64,000 nt of DNA from positions 186,001-250,000 of the forward strand of contig NZ_JALDAY010000002.1 of assembly GCF_022698165.1 (NCBI RefSeq), given 5' to 3'. Below, one piece after another: positions 43,219-52,210 of the stretch. The DNA is from Streptomyces cylindrosporus (lineage in GTDB: Bacteria; Actinomycetota; Actinomycetes; Streptomycetales; Streptomycetaceae). Each line of letters starts with the position of its first letter. Positions within the stretch are counted from its first letter, which is position 1. The notes below the pieces were generated by a model, which saw nothing but the letters and a program-made list of their open reading frames with translations, had not been told where the DNA came from and made no database searches. The position numbers and the translations under genes are program-made.

Positions 43219-45354
43219 ATGCCGAGCATCGCCCACGACCCCGCGCACCGGCTGTGGGTCCTGTCCGGACCCGGCTCCAGCTACGTGCTGCACCTCGACG
43301 ACGACCACCGGCTGCGTGGCCTGCACTGGGGGCCTGTCCTCACTCTCGAACAGGCCGCCTCTCTGCTCCAGCGGCCGGCGCCGGGCCGCCGCTCGTTCGA
43401 GGATCCAGCCGACGGCACACTGGACCTCGACACCGCGGGCGCCATGCGCTACGCCCACGCGGGTGTCCAGGTCCGCTTCCCCGACGGCGTGCGCGATCTG
43501 GAGCCCCGGCTCCTCGGGTACGAGCAGATCGATCACCCCGACGGAGGCAGTGAACTGGTGCTCCGGTTCGCCGACCGTCGCTACCCCCTCACCGTGGACA
43601 CCCACTACCGCGTCAGAACCACCACCGACGTCATCGAGCGTCACCTCGTGCTCCGCCACACCGGCACCGAGACCGACGGCCCGGTCACGGTCGTCCGCGC
43701 CGACTCCGCGACCTGGGTCCTGCCCCGCCTCGGCGAGTACCGGCTCAGCCAGGTGCGCGGCCAGTGGTCGGCCGAGACCCGGCTGCACCGGACGGCGCTG
43801 CCGTACGGGGAGTTGATGCTCACCAGCCGCCGCGGCACGACGGGCCATCAGGCCAACCCCTGGGCCATGATCGACGACGGCCGTACCGACGAGGAGCACG
43901 GTGCGGTGTGGTCGTGTGCGCTCGCCTGGAGCGGCAGCTGGCGGCTGACCGCCCAGCGGCTGCCCACCGAACGCGTCACGCTGTCGGCAGGCTTCGGGCA
44001 CGACCCGGTCACCTGGGAGCTGGCACCCGGTCAGGAACTGACGACCCCGCTGTGCGCGGGCGCCTACACCGAGGGCGGCTTCGGCGCCGCGTCCCGGCTG
44101 TGGCACCGGCATGTCCTCGACCACGTCCTGCCGCACCCGGACGAGCTTCGGCCCGTGCTCTACAACTCCTGGGAAGCCACCGAGTTCGACATCGAGGTCA
44201 CCGGACAGATCGCTCTCGCGGAGAAGGCCGCGAAGCTCGGCGTCGAGCTGTTCGTCATGGACGACGGCTGGTTCGGCGCCCGCACCCACGACGCCGCCGG
44301 GCTCGGTGACTGGACCCCCAACCCGGAACGCTTCCCCGACGGCCTCGGCCCGCTGATCGACCGGGTCCACGAGCTGGGCATGCAGTTCGGCCTGTGGGTC
44401 GAGCCCGAGATGGTCAACCCCGACAGCGACCTCTACCGCGCCCGCCCTGACTGGGTGCTCCACCACCCGACCCGGCAGCGCACCGAGCACCGCAACCAGT
44501 TGGTGCTCAACCTCGCGCGGCCCGACGTCGCCGCCTGGCTGCACGGCCGGCTGGACGAACTGGTGACGAAGAACGAGATCGACTTCCTCAAGTGGGACAT
44601 GAACCGGCCCTTCACCGAGGCGGGCTGGCCCGATGCCGAGGCCGACCCCGACCGGCTCTGGGTCGACCACGTACGCAACCTGTACGCCCTGCTCGACCGG
44701 CTGCGCGCCGACCACCCCGGCCTGCGCATCGAGTCGTGCAGCAGCGGCGGTGGCCGCCTCGATCTGGGCATCCTCACTCGCACCGACCAGGTGTGGACAT
44801 CGGACAACACCGACGCCCTGGACCGCGTCGAGATCCAGCACGGCTTCTCGCAGCTGTATCCGGCCCGGGTGATGGGCGCCTGGGTCACCGACAGCCCCAA
44901 TCCCTACACCGGGCGCAGCGCGCCGCTGGACTTCCGTTTCCGCACGGCCATGGCCGGCGTGCTCGGAATCGGCGGCGACCTGAACCGGTGGAGCGCGTCC
45001 GATCTGGCTCGGGCCGCCGAACTGGTGGCCGACTACAAGCGGGTACGGCACCTCGTCCAACTGGGCGAGCAGTACCGGCTGGAGGTCCAGGGGAACGGCG
45101 AGCTGCACGCGGTGCAGTTCCTCGCCCCAGACGGCAAGGAGTGCGCCGTCATCGCCCTGCGCCGTTCACGCCACTTCGGCCACAGCGATCCCGCGCTGCC
45201 CCTGCGGGCCCTCGATCCCGCGGCCCGCTACCGCGACACCACGTCCGGAGCCGTGCACCACGGAGCCGTCCTGCTCAGCCATGGTCTGCCCCTGGACCTG
45301 GCCGCCGACGACTGCGCGTCCACGCTCGTCCACCTGGTACGTGAGACGGGCTGA
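43219..45354 (+). CDS. Alpha-galactosidase, GH36
   Basis: This 711-aa cytoplasmic protein has no signal peptide. It has an N-terminal beta-supersandwich domain, then the GH36 barrel with RPVLYNSWEATEFD, VMDDGWFGARTHD, WVEPEMVNPDSDLY, nucleophile Asp460 in DFLKWDMNRPF, the ESCSSGGGRLD signature and acid/base Asp529 in VWTSDNTDALDR. It removes terminal alpha-galactose from imported oligosaccharides. It follows the GH39-like gene and the strong hairpin and completes the locus: secreted depolymerase, importer, intracellular exo-enzyme. Confidence 0.95.
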   Translation: MPSIAHDPAHRLWVLSGPGSSYVLHLDDDHRLRGLHWGPVLTLEQAASLLQRPAPGRRSFEDPADGTLDLDTAGAMRYAHAGVQVRFPDGVRDLEPRLLGYEQIDHPDGGSELVLRFADRRYPLTVDTHYRVRTTTDVIERHLVLRHTGTETDGPVTVVRADSATWVLPRLGEYRLSQVRGQWSAETRLHRTALPYGELMLTSRRGTTGHQANPWAMIDDGRTDEEHGAVWSCALAWSGSWRLTAQRLPTERVTLSAGFGHDPVTWELAPGQELTTPLCAGAYTEGGFGAASRLWHRHVLDHVLPHPDELRPVLYNSWEATEFDIEVTGQIALAEKAAKLGVELFVMDDGWFGARTHDAAGLGDWTPNPERFPDGLGPLIDRVHELGMQFGLWVEPEMVNPDSDLYRARPDWVLHHPTRQRTEHRNQLVLNLARPDVAAWLHGRLDELVTKNEIDFLKWDMNRPFTEAGWPDAEADPDRLWVDHVRNLYALLDRLRADHPGLRIESCSSGGGRLDLGILTRTDQVWTSDNTDALDRVEIQHGFSQLYPARVMGAWVTDSPNPYTGRSAPLDFRFRTAMAGVLGIGGDLNRWSASDLARAAELVADYKRVRHLVQLGEQYRLEVQGNGELHAVQFLAPDGKECAVIALRRSRHFGHSDPALPLRALDPAARYRDTTSGAVHHGAVLLSHGLPLDLAADDCASTLVHLVRETG

Positions 45355-45360
45355 CCCACT

Positions 45361-45397
45361 CCCCTCCAGGCCGGCCATATCTCCCGGCCCGGAGGGG
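45361..45397. terminator. Hairpin between alpha-galactosidase and tannase paralogue 2
   Basis: CCCCTCC (45361-45367) pairs with GGAGGGG (45391-45397), and inner CCGG/CCGG extends the stem. It separates two convergent genes and can act in both directions. Confidence 0.6.
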
Positions 45398-45404
45398 AAT
45401 CGGC

Positions 45405-47123
45405 CTACTTCTTGTAACCCGTGACCTCGGCGACCCAGGTGAGGAAGTCACCGGGGTCTTCGTTGGTGGCGTGACCCTTGTCCCAGTAGAACTCGTGGTT
45501 GACGTCGTCGCCGAGGTTGTCCAGGCGGGCCGCCAGGTTGGCGGAGATGACGTGCGACGTGTCGGTGTCGCTGGTGCCCAGGCGGATCCACCAGTACTTG
45601 GAGCGCTTGCCGTTGACCTTGTCCACCAGGTGGTACATCGGGTTCATCAGGTTCAGCAGCTCGGGGATGTCGCTCGCGACCCGCTTGCTGCTGAGCCCGG
45701 TGGTGTCGTTCTTGGCGCTGTACGCCGTGAAGTGGCGCGTCTCGGTGGTGCCGGAGCCGAACTCGTTGTTCTCGCCCGCCGAGAGGTCGAAGGCGTCGAA
45801 GGCCGGGGTGGTCTTCTTGCGGGCGCCGACGTGGGTGAGGTAGTCGTCCCAGGTGAAGGCGGCCTTGCCGCCGGACCAGGTGATGAAGGTGTTCTTGGCC
45901 AGGTACGTCTTCCGGTCCGAGTCGGAGAGGGCGGCGAGGTACTTGGTGGCGGAGGGCTCCAGGTACTGCTTGACCAGGTACTCGTCGTAGTTGCGGGCGG
46001 TCAGTGTGCCGAAGCCGTTCAGGCCCTTGAGCTTCAGTCCCGCCTGGTACTCGGCGAACTGGGACTGCAGTTCCTTGGAGACCGACTGGTCGACGACCTT
46101 GCTGGTGGACTGGGTGACGCTGGCGCCCCAGTTCCACTCGTAGGCGCCGTCGGCGTGCTCCAGGTCGGTGATCGGGCACCAGGCGCCGGTCGCGAAGATC
46201 GCGTCGGAGGCGTCGGCGGCGCCGAGCTCCTTGAGGTACTTGTCGTAGATCTTGCTGTCGCCGGACGCGCCGAGCAGCGAGGACAGCGCTCCGCCCGCAC
46301 TGGTACCCGTGGACACGATCCGGTCGGTGTCGCCGGGGATACGGTCCTTGTTGAACCGGACGTACCGCACAGCCGCCTTCAGGTCCACGATGGCGGCAGG
46401 CGCGGTGCCGTAGTAGGTGCCCGAGGAGTCCGTGAGGCTGCGGCCGCGCGCACCGGGCTCCACGACGACGTAACCCGCGACGAGCGCGAGCTTCGCGAGG
46501 TTGACCATCCCGTTGATGGCGCCCGTACCACCGCCCGCACCGCCGCCACCCATACCGCCGCCCGCCATGTCGGTGGGTATCCCGCTCGGCATGCCACCGG
46601 CCATGTCAGTGGGCATCCCGCTCGGCATCCCGCCGGCCATGTCGGTCGGCATCCCGCTCGGCATCCCGCCCGATCCCCCGCTGGGCATGCCTCCGCCGGA
46701 GCCACCGCCCATCCCTGTCATCTCCAGTGAGTTCTGTCCCACGCCGGTCGCCTTGGCGACGGTCGACGACATGTAGGCGCCCACCGCGTTGGCGAAGACG
46801 ATCGGAGCACGGGAGGCGTCGACCGCCTTGCCGTCGATCTTCACCGGCACGCTCACGACCAGGCTCTGGTGGGTGTCGTCACTCGGGTCGGTGACGTAGT
46901 TGCGGGGCTTGTAGAAGTGGTACGTCACCTCGTGGCTGTCGCCCGCCGCGTCGGCGAGCGTCTCGGTCACCTCGGTGTAGTCGTCCTTGTCGAAGACCAG
47001 GTCGCCGGAGGACGCGTCGTTGTCCGCCTGCGCGCCCAGGGCGTAGGCGCCGAGCCCCACGACACCGGCCGTCGCGCCGATTCCCATCACAACGGTCCTT
47101 CGCTTGATAGCCCTGCTCTTCAC
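45405..47123 (-). CDS. Exported subtype-B tannase-like hydrolase, paralogue 2
   Basis: This 572-aa protein starts at GTG 47123 with AGGAG 8 nt upstream. The frame stays open further upstream, but that part is antisense to the ROK gene. It is a close paralogue of 4471-6126: the same KRR leader (ending near GAQA~32), the same core and end, nucleophile Ser275 in STGTSAGGAL and a late His in DKGHATNEDPGDFLTW. The insertion before the core (~137-200) is longer and holds a 12-residue tandem repeat (GGMPSGMPTDMA type). It is divergent from a ROK regulator. The likely substrate is an aromatic ester. Confidence 0.78.
   Translation of the reverse strand: MKSRAIKRRTVVMGIGATAGVVGLGAYALGAQADNDASSGDLVFDKDDYTEVTETLADAAGDSHEVTYHFYKPRNYVTDPSDDTHQSLVVSVPVKIDGKAVDASRAPIVFANAVGAYMSSTVAKATGVGQNSLEMTGMGGGSGGGMPSGGSGGMPSGMPTDMAGGMPSGMPTDMAGGMPSGIPTDMAGGGMGGGGAGGGTGAINGMVNLAKLALVAGYVVVEPGARGRSLTDSSGTYYGTAPAAIVDLKAAVRYVRFNKDRIPGDTDRIVSTGTSAGGALSSLLGASGDSKIYDKYLKELGAADASDAIFATGAWCPITDLEHADGAYEWNWGASVTQSTSKVVDQSVSKELQSQFAEYQAGLKLKGLNGFGTLTARNYDEYLVKQYLEPSATKYLAALSDSDRKTYLAKNTFITWSGGKAAFTWDDYLTHVGARKKTTPAFDAFDLSAGENNEFGSGTTETRHFTAYSAKNDTTGLSSKRVASDIPELLNLMNPMYHLVDKVNGKRSKYWWIRLGTSDTDTSHVISANLAARLDNLGDDVNHEFYWDKGHATNEDPGDFLTWVAEVTGYKK
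46564..46671 (-). repeat. Three tandem 36-bp repeats inside tannase paralogue 2
   Basis: Units 46564-46599, 46600-46635 and 46636-46671 are nearly identical 36-mers, each encoding 12 residues of the GGMPSGMPTDMA type on the minus strand. Length in multiples of three keeps the frame. Paralogue 1 has only a degenerate, shorter version at the same site. Confidence 0.85.
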
Positions 47124-47241
47124 AGCTTCGTCTCCTGGTGACGCGGCATACCAGCTGCCGCCTGGCGAATTCGAACCGGACACGCATCCGGTCGCGCCGG
47201 GTGTGACCACCCGGCTTGACTGAGTCTGCCGACCCTCCACT

Positions 47242-47265
47242 ATTTTTTTCAAGCTACGAAAAATT
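47242..47265. promoter_or_regulatory. A/T-rich palindrome between tannase paralogue 2 and ROK gene
   Basis: A run of seven T and C, a 7-nt spacer, then G and a run of A followed by TT forms an inverted repeat. It is the most A/T-rich patch of this area and corresponds to the palindrome at 6243-6263 before paralogue 1. The shape fits ROK-family (NagC/Mlc-like) operators. Confidence 0.5.
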
Positions 47266-47289
47266 AGAAGTTCCTGTGGTCCCGCCACC

Positions 47290-48555
47290 GTGTCCCGAGC
47301 AGGCAGAATCAATGACGTGAACAGCCCCGCCGATTCCGCGGCCGTCCGCCGCGGCAACCTCTCCCTCGTCCTGCGCCACATCGCGGCACACGGCCCTTGT
47401 GCCCGCACGGAGATCGCCGCCGCCACCGGCCTGGTGCACGCCACGGTGACCGCTCTGGTCGCCGACCTCATGACGCGCGGCCTGGTGGAAGAGGTGGGCG
47501 TTACCGCGTCGGGCAGCCGCGGCCGGCCGCGCCGACTCCTGCACCTGGTGGCGGAGCGGGTGCGGATCGTGGCCGCCCATGTGACCTGGGGGGACATCCG
47601 GCTGGTCACGGCCGGGGTCACGGGCGAGCTGATCGACGCCGGGCGGGCTCGGCACCCCGGTCCCTTCGGGCCCCCCGAACCGATGGCCGACGCCATCGCC
47701 ACCGCCGTCACGGAGGCGGTCTCCCCCGGCCCGGACGTGCATCTGGGCCGGCTGGTGATCGCCATGTCCGGGCCGGTCACTTCCGGACGCGCGAAGGCAC
47801 CGACCGAGGGAGTCGGTTGGCACGCGCCCACGCTCGGCGCCCTCGTCGCCGAACGGCTGCCCGGCCTGTCCTGCCCCGTCGAGGTGGTCAACGACGCCGA
47901 CCTGGCGGCGCTGGCCGAGTACCACGCTCTGAGGCTGCCGGGGACGGAGGGGCCCAGCACCGTCGCCTACGTCAAGTCCGACTCCGGAGTCGGTGGTGGC
48001 CTGCTCATCAACGGCCGTATCCACCAGGGCAGTCACGGTCTGGGCGGCGAGGTCGCGCACCTGCCCGTCTCGCTCGACGGGCCCAGGTGCAGATGCGGCG
48101 CCCACGGCTGTCTGACCGCGTATGTGAGCACCCACGCGGTTCTGGAGTCGGCCGGTCTCGGCAGGGAGTCCGTGCCCGAAGGCATCGACGCGGCACTCGC
48201 CGAACTCGGCCGACGCCTGCGTGCCGGGGAACCTCGCGCCCTCGCCACCCTCGACCAGGCCGGTCACGCTCTCGGCGCGGCGATCCAGTCCATCGTCGGG
48301 CTGACGGACGCCGAGGAGATCATCCTCGGCGGCCATCTCACCGACTGGATTCCTTGGCTCACCCCGGGCATCGACACCCGGCTCGCCGCACGACGGCGCG
48401 CGTTCCCCACCCTCCCGATCGCTGTCACACCGGGTGTTCTGGGTGCCCGGGCCGCACTCCACGGTGCGGTGCAGACCGGCCGTGACCGCGTCCTCGCCGA
48501 CCCCGCCGAGGTGCCCCCGTGCCGGGCGCGACCGAGCCAGGCACACCCCGTATGA
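47290..48555 (+). CDS. ROK-family transcriptional repressor
   Basis: This ~421-aa protein has an N-terminal winged helix (LSLVLRHIAAHGPCARTEIAAATGLVHATVTALVADLMTRGLVEEV) followed by a ROK sugar-kinase-like domain (VVNDADLAALAEYHAL, YVKSDSGVGGGLLINGRIHQGSHGLGGEVAHL). The zinc cluster CRCGAHGCLTAY is present. As in other repressor ROKs, it probably senses a sugar rather than phosphorylating it. The start is GTG 47290; GTG 47317 is equally possible and neither has a clear ribosome site. It is divergent from tannase paralogue 2, with the A/T-rich palindrome between them. Confidence 0.9.
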   Translation: MSRAGRINDVNSPADSAAVRRGNLSLVLRHIAAHGPCARTEIAAATGLVHATVTALVADLMTRGLVEEVGVTASGSRGRPRRLLHLVAERVRIVAAHVTWGDIRLVTAGVTGELIDAGRARHPGPFGPPEPMADAIATAVTEAVSPGPDVHLGRLVIAMSGPVTSGRAKAPTEGVGWHAPTLGALVAERLPGLSCPVEVVNDADLAALAEYHALRLPGTEGPSTVAYVKSDSGVGGGLLINGRIHQGSHGLGGEVAHLPVSLDGPRCRCGAHGCLTAYVSTHAVLESAGLGRESVPEGIDAALAELGRRLRAGEPRALATLDQAGHALGAAIQSIVGLTDAEEIILGGHLTDWIPWLTPGIDTRLAARRRAFPTLPIAVTPGVLGARAALHGAVQTGRDRVLADPAEVPPCRARPSQAHPV

Positions 48556-48627
48556 CGGGCTCCGACACGGCCGCACACCGACGGTGAGGGACTGCGAACC
48601 GGGTGACGCCGACAGCCGCGTCCTGTT

Positions 48628-49023
48628 TCAGGGACGTGCGGCGAAGTACCGCGCGATGCCCGCGATTCCCTCACCGACGGCCCGTTCGACGATCGGTGCC
48701 AGGTTCTGCGGAAGGATCTCCTGGCTGTAGACCACACGTGAACCGTCTCCGTCGGGGAGTACGTCGATGGTGCCGAGGTGGTACTCGATCGGCGACGGCA
48801 GACCCTCGACGAACCGGTACTGGAAGCGCCGGAGTTCGTCGTTCTTCGTCACCACGAGGGCCTTCAGCGTGCCCTCGGGTGTGCGCAGGTGGCGGTACTC
48901 CCCGTCGAAGCGGGCCTCCAGGACGGCGGGAAACCAGTCCGGGATCGTGCGGACATCGGTGAGCACGGTCCAGACCCGGTCAGGGTCCTGCTCGACCCGG
49001 GTGTCGAAACGCAGCGTTGCCAT
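48628..49023 (-). CDS. SRPBCC (START-like) family protein
   Basis: This 131-aa protein is a single polyketide-cyclase/START-like helix-grip domain: TRVEQDPDRVWTVLTDVRTIPDWFPAVLEARFDG at the start, FVEGLPSPIEYHLGTIDVLPDGDGSRVVYSQEI in the sheet and a long C-terminal helix. Such proteins bind or cyclise hydrophobic ring compounds. It is the last gene of the carotenoid-oxygenase operon, 38 bp after the aldehyde dehydrogenase, and converges with the ROK gene. Confidence 0.85.
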   Translation of the reverse strand: MATLRFDTRVEQDPDRVWTVLTDVRTIPDWFPAVLEARFDGEYRHLRTPEGTLKALVVTKNDELRRFQYRFVEGLPSPIEYHLGTIDVLPDGDGSRVVYSQEILPQNLAPIVERAVGEGIAGIARYFAARP

Positions 49024-49061
49024 GTGTTCTCCCACGTCTGGACGGCAGTGGCCTCGAACGG

Positions 49062-50522
49062 TCAGAAGGGGTAGTGCGGTTGCTCGGTGGAGAGGGTGAT
49101 CCAGCGGGTGTTGGAGAAGGCCTCGATGCCCCAGCGTCCGCCGAAGCGGCCGTAGCCGGAGGCCGCGAAGCCGCCGAAGGGGGCCTGCGGTTCGTCCGCC
49201 ACGGACTGGTCGTTCACGTGCACGATGCCGGTACGGATGCGGCGGGCCACCTTCAGGCCGTGGGTGGCGTTCTCGGTGAGAACGCCACAACTGAGACCGT
49301 GCTCGGTGTCGTTGGCCAACTGCACGGCCTCGTCGTCGTCCGCGAACGGCCTGATGACGACAACGGGCCCGAAGGCCTCGCCGTGATGCAGGGCCGCGTC
49401 CTCGGGAAGTTCCGCCAGGACGGTCGCCGGGTGCAGCGCCCCCTCCGGCGCGCCACCGCCGGTGAGCACGCGCGCGCCCTTCTCGACCGCGTCCGCGACC
49501 AGGGCGGCCACTCGGTGGGCGGCGGCCTCGTTCACCAGCGGTCCGATGACGGTGGTGGACAGGCCCGGGTCCCCGCTCGGCAGGTCGGCGATCTTCGCGG
49601 TGAAGCGGCGGGTGAACTCCTGTGCGAGGGACTCGTGCACCAGGACGCGGTCGGCGCACATGCAGATCTGGCCGGAGTTCATGAACGCGGCGAAGGCGGC
49701 GGCGTTCACGGCGTGGTCGAGGTCGGCGTCCTCCAGCACGATCACCGAGTTCTTGCCGCCGAGTTCGAGCACGGCCGGCTTGAGATGCTGTGCGGCGAGG
49801 GTGCCGATGAGCTGTCCGACGCCGGTCGAGCCGGTGAAGTTGACGGCGCGGACACGCGGGTCCGCTACCAGCGTCTCGGCGATCGCGGCGGCGTCCTCCT
49901 TGTCGTTGGTGATGACGTTGAGGACGCCGTCGGGGAGTCCGGCGTCGCGCAGTACGTCGGCGACGAACAGACCGCAGGAGATCGGGGCGTCCTCGCTGGC
50001 CTTGACCACGACGGTGTTCCCCGCCGCCAGCGCGGCGGCGACCGCTCGCGTGCCCAGGATGACCGGCGCGTTCCACGGCGCGAAGGCGGCGACCACGCCG
50101 AGCGGTTCGCGCACGGCCATGCTGAGGCCGCCGGGCTCCTGGGTGGCCAGCACGTCCCCGCGCGGGGCGGTGATCGCGGCGGCGGCCTCGCGCAGCATGT
50201 TCGCGGCCAGCGTGACGTTGAACAGCGCCCAGCCCCAGGTGCCGCCCACCTCCTCCGCCATCAGCCCCACGGCCAGCTCACCGCGCCGCTCCATGAGGTC
50301 CGCCGCGTCCAGGAAGATCTTCCGTCGGGCGTACGGCGCGAACGCGGACCACTCGGCGAAGGCGGCGTCCGCAGCGTCCACCGCCGCCCGTACGTCCTGC
50401 GGCCCGGCGGCCGCGACCGTGGCGTACGGTTCGCCGGTCCACGGGTTGATGTCGGCCGTGGACCGGCCCGAGGCGGCGGGAATCTCCTTGCCGCCGATCA
50501 GCAGGTTCCGGTGAAGGGGCAT
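49062..50522 (-). CDS. NAD(P)-dependent aldehyde dehydrogenase (vanillin/benzaldehyde-type)
   Basis: This 486-aa protein of standard length has the coenzyme region NFTGSTGVGQLIGTLAAQHLKPAVLELGGKNS, with the general-base Glu in VLELGGKN. The catalytic Cys is in NSGQICMCADRVLVHE (~285) and the C-terminal motif is PFGGFAASGYGRFGG. It oxidises an aldehyde to the acid. Downstream of a C=C-cleaving dioxygenase in the same operon, the natural role is removal of the aromatic aldehyde product; the resemblance is to vanillin and salicylaldehyde dehydrogenases. Confidence 0.92.
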   Translation of the reverse strand: MPLHRNLLIGGKEIPAASGRSTADINPWTGEPYATVAAAGPQDVRAAVDAADAAFAEWSAFAPYARRKIFLDAADLMERRGELAVGLMAEEVGGTWGWALFNVTLAANMLREAAAAITAPRGDVLATQEPGGLSMAVREPLGVVAAFAPWNAPVILGTRAVAAALAAGNTVVVKASEDAPISCGLFVADVLRDAGLPDGVLNVITNDKEDAAAIAETLVADPRVRAVNFTGSTGVGQLIGTLAAQHLKPAVLELGGKNSVIVLEDADLDHAVNAAAFAAFMNSGQICMCADRVLVHESLAQEFTRRFTAKIADLPSGDPGLSTTVIGPLVNEAAAHRVAALVADAVEKGARVLTGGGAPEGALHPATVLAELPEDAALHHGEAFGPVVVIRPFADDDEAVQLANDTEHGLSCGVLTENATHGLKVARRIRTGIVHVNDQSVADEPQAPFGGFAASGYGRFGGRWGIEAFSNTRWITLSTEQPHYPF

Positions 50523-50564
50523 GTGTCGTCCGCCTTTTTCGTCGGGTGGGGTGGCAGCGCCTGC

Positions 50565-51350
50565 TCAGGCGCCGATCATGTTGAAGCCGCCGTCGGCGTT
50601 GAGGTAGACGCCGGTCATGTGGGCGGCGTCGTCGGTGGCGAGGAAGAGGGCGGTGCCGGCGAGTTCGGCGGGGCCCGGGATACGGCCGAGCGGGGTCTTG
50701 GAGATCAGTTCCTCACGGCGGCCGGACCGCCAGTCCTCGCGGCTGAGGAGACGCTCGGTCTCGATGAACCCGGGCGCGAAGGTGTTGACCCGCACGGTCG
50801 GCGCGAAGGCCTGGGCGTAGGACTTGGTGACGCCGAGGAGGCCGTACTTCGCGGCGGCGTACTGAGGCGCCCGCGCGCTGCCGCGGACGATCACGGTGGA
50901 GCCGATGTTGACGATCGAGCCGTGGCCCTGGTCCAGCATCCGGGAGCCGAACTCGTGGACGCACAGCATGGTGCCCTTGATGTCCACGGCGAGGACGTGG
51001 TCGATGGACTCCTCGGTGACGTCCCGCCAGGACATCTGGTCGGCCGCCACGTCACCGACGTTGTTGACCAGCACGTCCAGGGTGCCGAACCGGTCGAACA
51101 CCTCCTCGGCCATGCGGATGACATCGGCGTGGACGGCAATGTCGGCCTGGACGGTGAACGCCTCGCCGCCGACGACCTTGATGCGGGCGACGGTCTGGTC
51201 GGCGCCGGCGGCGGAGCTGCGGTAGTGGACGGCGACCCGGGCGCCCTCCCGGGCGGCCCGGACGGCGATCTCCGCGCCGTAGCCGGTGCCCGCGCCGGTG
51301 ACCAGGACGGAGCGCCCTTCGAAACGGCGGGGCATGGGCTGTGCTGCCAT
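50565..51350 (-). CDS. SDR family oxidoreductase
   Basis: This 261-aa protein starts at ATG 51350. It is a classical short-chain dehydrogenase: TGAGTGYGAEIAVRAAREGA cofactor loop, NNVG, Ser in VNIGST and YAAAKYG (Tyr-x-x-x-Lys). The AVHYRS segment after beta-2 suggests NADP(H). The C-terminal LFLATDDAAHMTGVYLNADGGF is typical. It lies 11 bp after an FAH gene in the operon. The alcohol or ketone substrate is unknown. Confidence 0.9.
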   Translation of the reverse strand: MAAQPMPRRFEGRSVLVTGAGTGYGAEIAVRAAREGARVAVHYRSSAAGADQTVARIKVVGGEAFTVQADIAVHADVIRMAEEVFDRFGTLDVLVNNVGDVAADQMSWRDVTEESIDHVLAVDIKGTMLCVHEFGSRMLDQGHGSIVNIGSTVIVRGSARAPQYAAAKYGLLGVTKSYAQAFAPTVRVNTFAPGFIETERLLSREDWRSGRREELISKTPLGRIPGPAELAGTALFLATDDAAHMTGVYLNADGGFNMIGA

Positions 51351-51361
51351 GGAAGGTCCCT

Positions 51362-52210
51362 TCAGAGGTGTGCGGGGGTGAAGCGCTGGCGGAGCTCGCC
51401 GATGCCCTCGACACGGCTGACGAGTTCGTCGTCCGGGGTGAGGTAGCGGGGCGGGTCCATGCGGTTGCCGACGCCGGCCGGGGTGCCGGTGAAGATCAGA
51501 TCGCCGGGGAACAGGGGCACAACGGCCGAGAGGCGGGCGACGAGGTCCGGCACCGGGAAGATCATGGACTTGGTGCGGTCGTGCTGGACGACCTTCCCGT
51601 TGAGCAGCCCGGTGATCTCCAGGTCGTCCGGGTCGTCGAACTCGTCCGGGGTGACGAGCACCGGGCCGGTGGGCCCGAAGCCGGGGAAGGACTTGCCCAG
51701 GCTGAACTGAGCAGGTTTCCCCCGGAGTTGGGACACCCGCTCGGACAGGTCCTGACCGACGGTGAGTCCGGCGACGGCGTCCCAGGCGCGGTCCTCGCTC
51801 ACTCGGTACGTCTCCCGACCGATCACCGCGACGAGTTCGACCTCCCAGTCGACCTTGCCCGGCGGAAGGGGGACGGTGGTGTGCGGGCCGGTGACGCACG
51901 CCGGGAACTTGGTGAAGACCAGCGGCTCTTCGGGCGGGGTGTATCCGGCTTCGGCCGCGTGCGGCGGGTAGTTGAGGGCGACCGCGAACACCTGGCGGGG
52001 GCGGGGCACGGGCGCGCCGAGAACACCCGGATCGACAGGAATGTCGTACGCGGTGTCGGCCAGTCCGGCCGCCCAGTCACGCGCTTCCTGCCACCGCTCC
52101 AGCAGAGCCATCGGGTCGGCGGGCAACCCGCCCCGCGAGACCCTGTCGACATCCACGGCCCGGTCGCCACGGACCAGCACGGCACGGCCGTCGACGACTG
52201 CGAGCCTCAC
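51362..52210 (-). CDS. Fumarylacetoacetate hydrolase family protein
   Basis: This 282-aa protein starts at GTG 52210, overlapping the previous stop (GTGA). The FAH metal ligands are in KVDWEVELVAVIG, with GQDLSERVSQLRGKPAQFSLGKSF downstream and GDLIFTGTPAGVG near the end. It is a short FAH protein of the 2-hydroxyhepta-2,4-dienedioate isomerase/acylpyruvase type. It is translationally coupled to a second FAH protein, so the pair may handle successive steps or form a hetero-oligomer. Confidence 0.9.
   Translation of the reverse strand: MRLAVVDGRAVLVRGDRAVDVDRVSRGGLPADPMALLERWQEARDWAAGLADTAYDIPVDPGVLGAPVPRPRQVFAVALNYPPHAAEAGYTPPEEPLVFTKFPACVTGPHTTVPLPPGKVDWEVELVAVIGRETYRVSEDRAWDAVAGLTVGQDLSERVSQLRGKPAQFSLGKSFPGFGPTGPVLVTPDEFDDPDDLEITGLLNGKVVQHDRTKSMIFPVPDLVARLSAVVPLFPGDLIFTGTPAGVGNRMDPPRYLTPDDELVSRVEGIGELRQRFTPAHL

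Noticed and set aside
47124..47960. Open frame extending tannase paralogue 2 upstream by 279 codons
   Set aside because: It runs antisense through the ROK gene. The GTG at 47123 has a good ribosome site, and the paralogue starts at the same residue.
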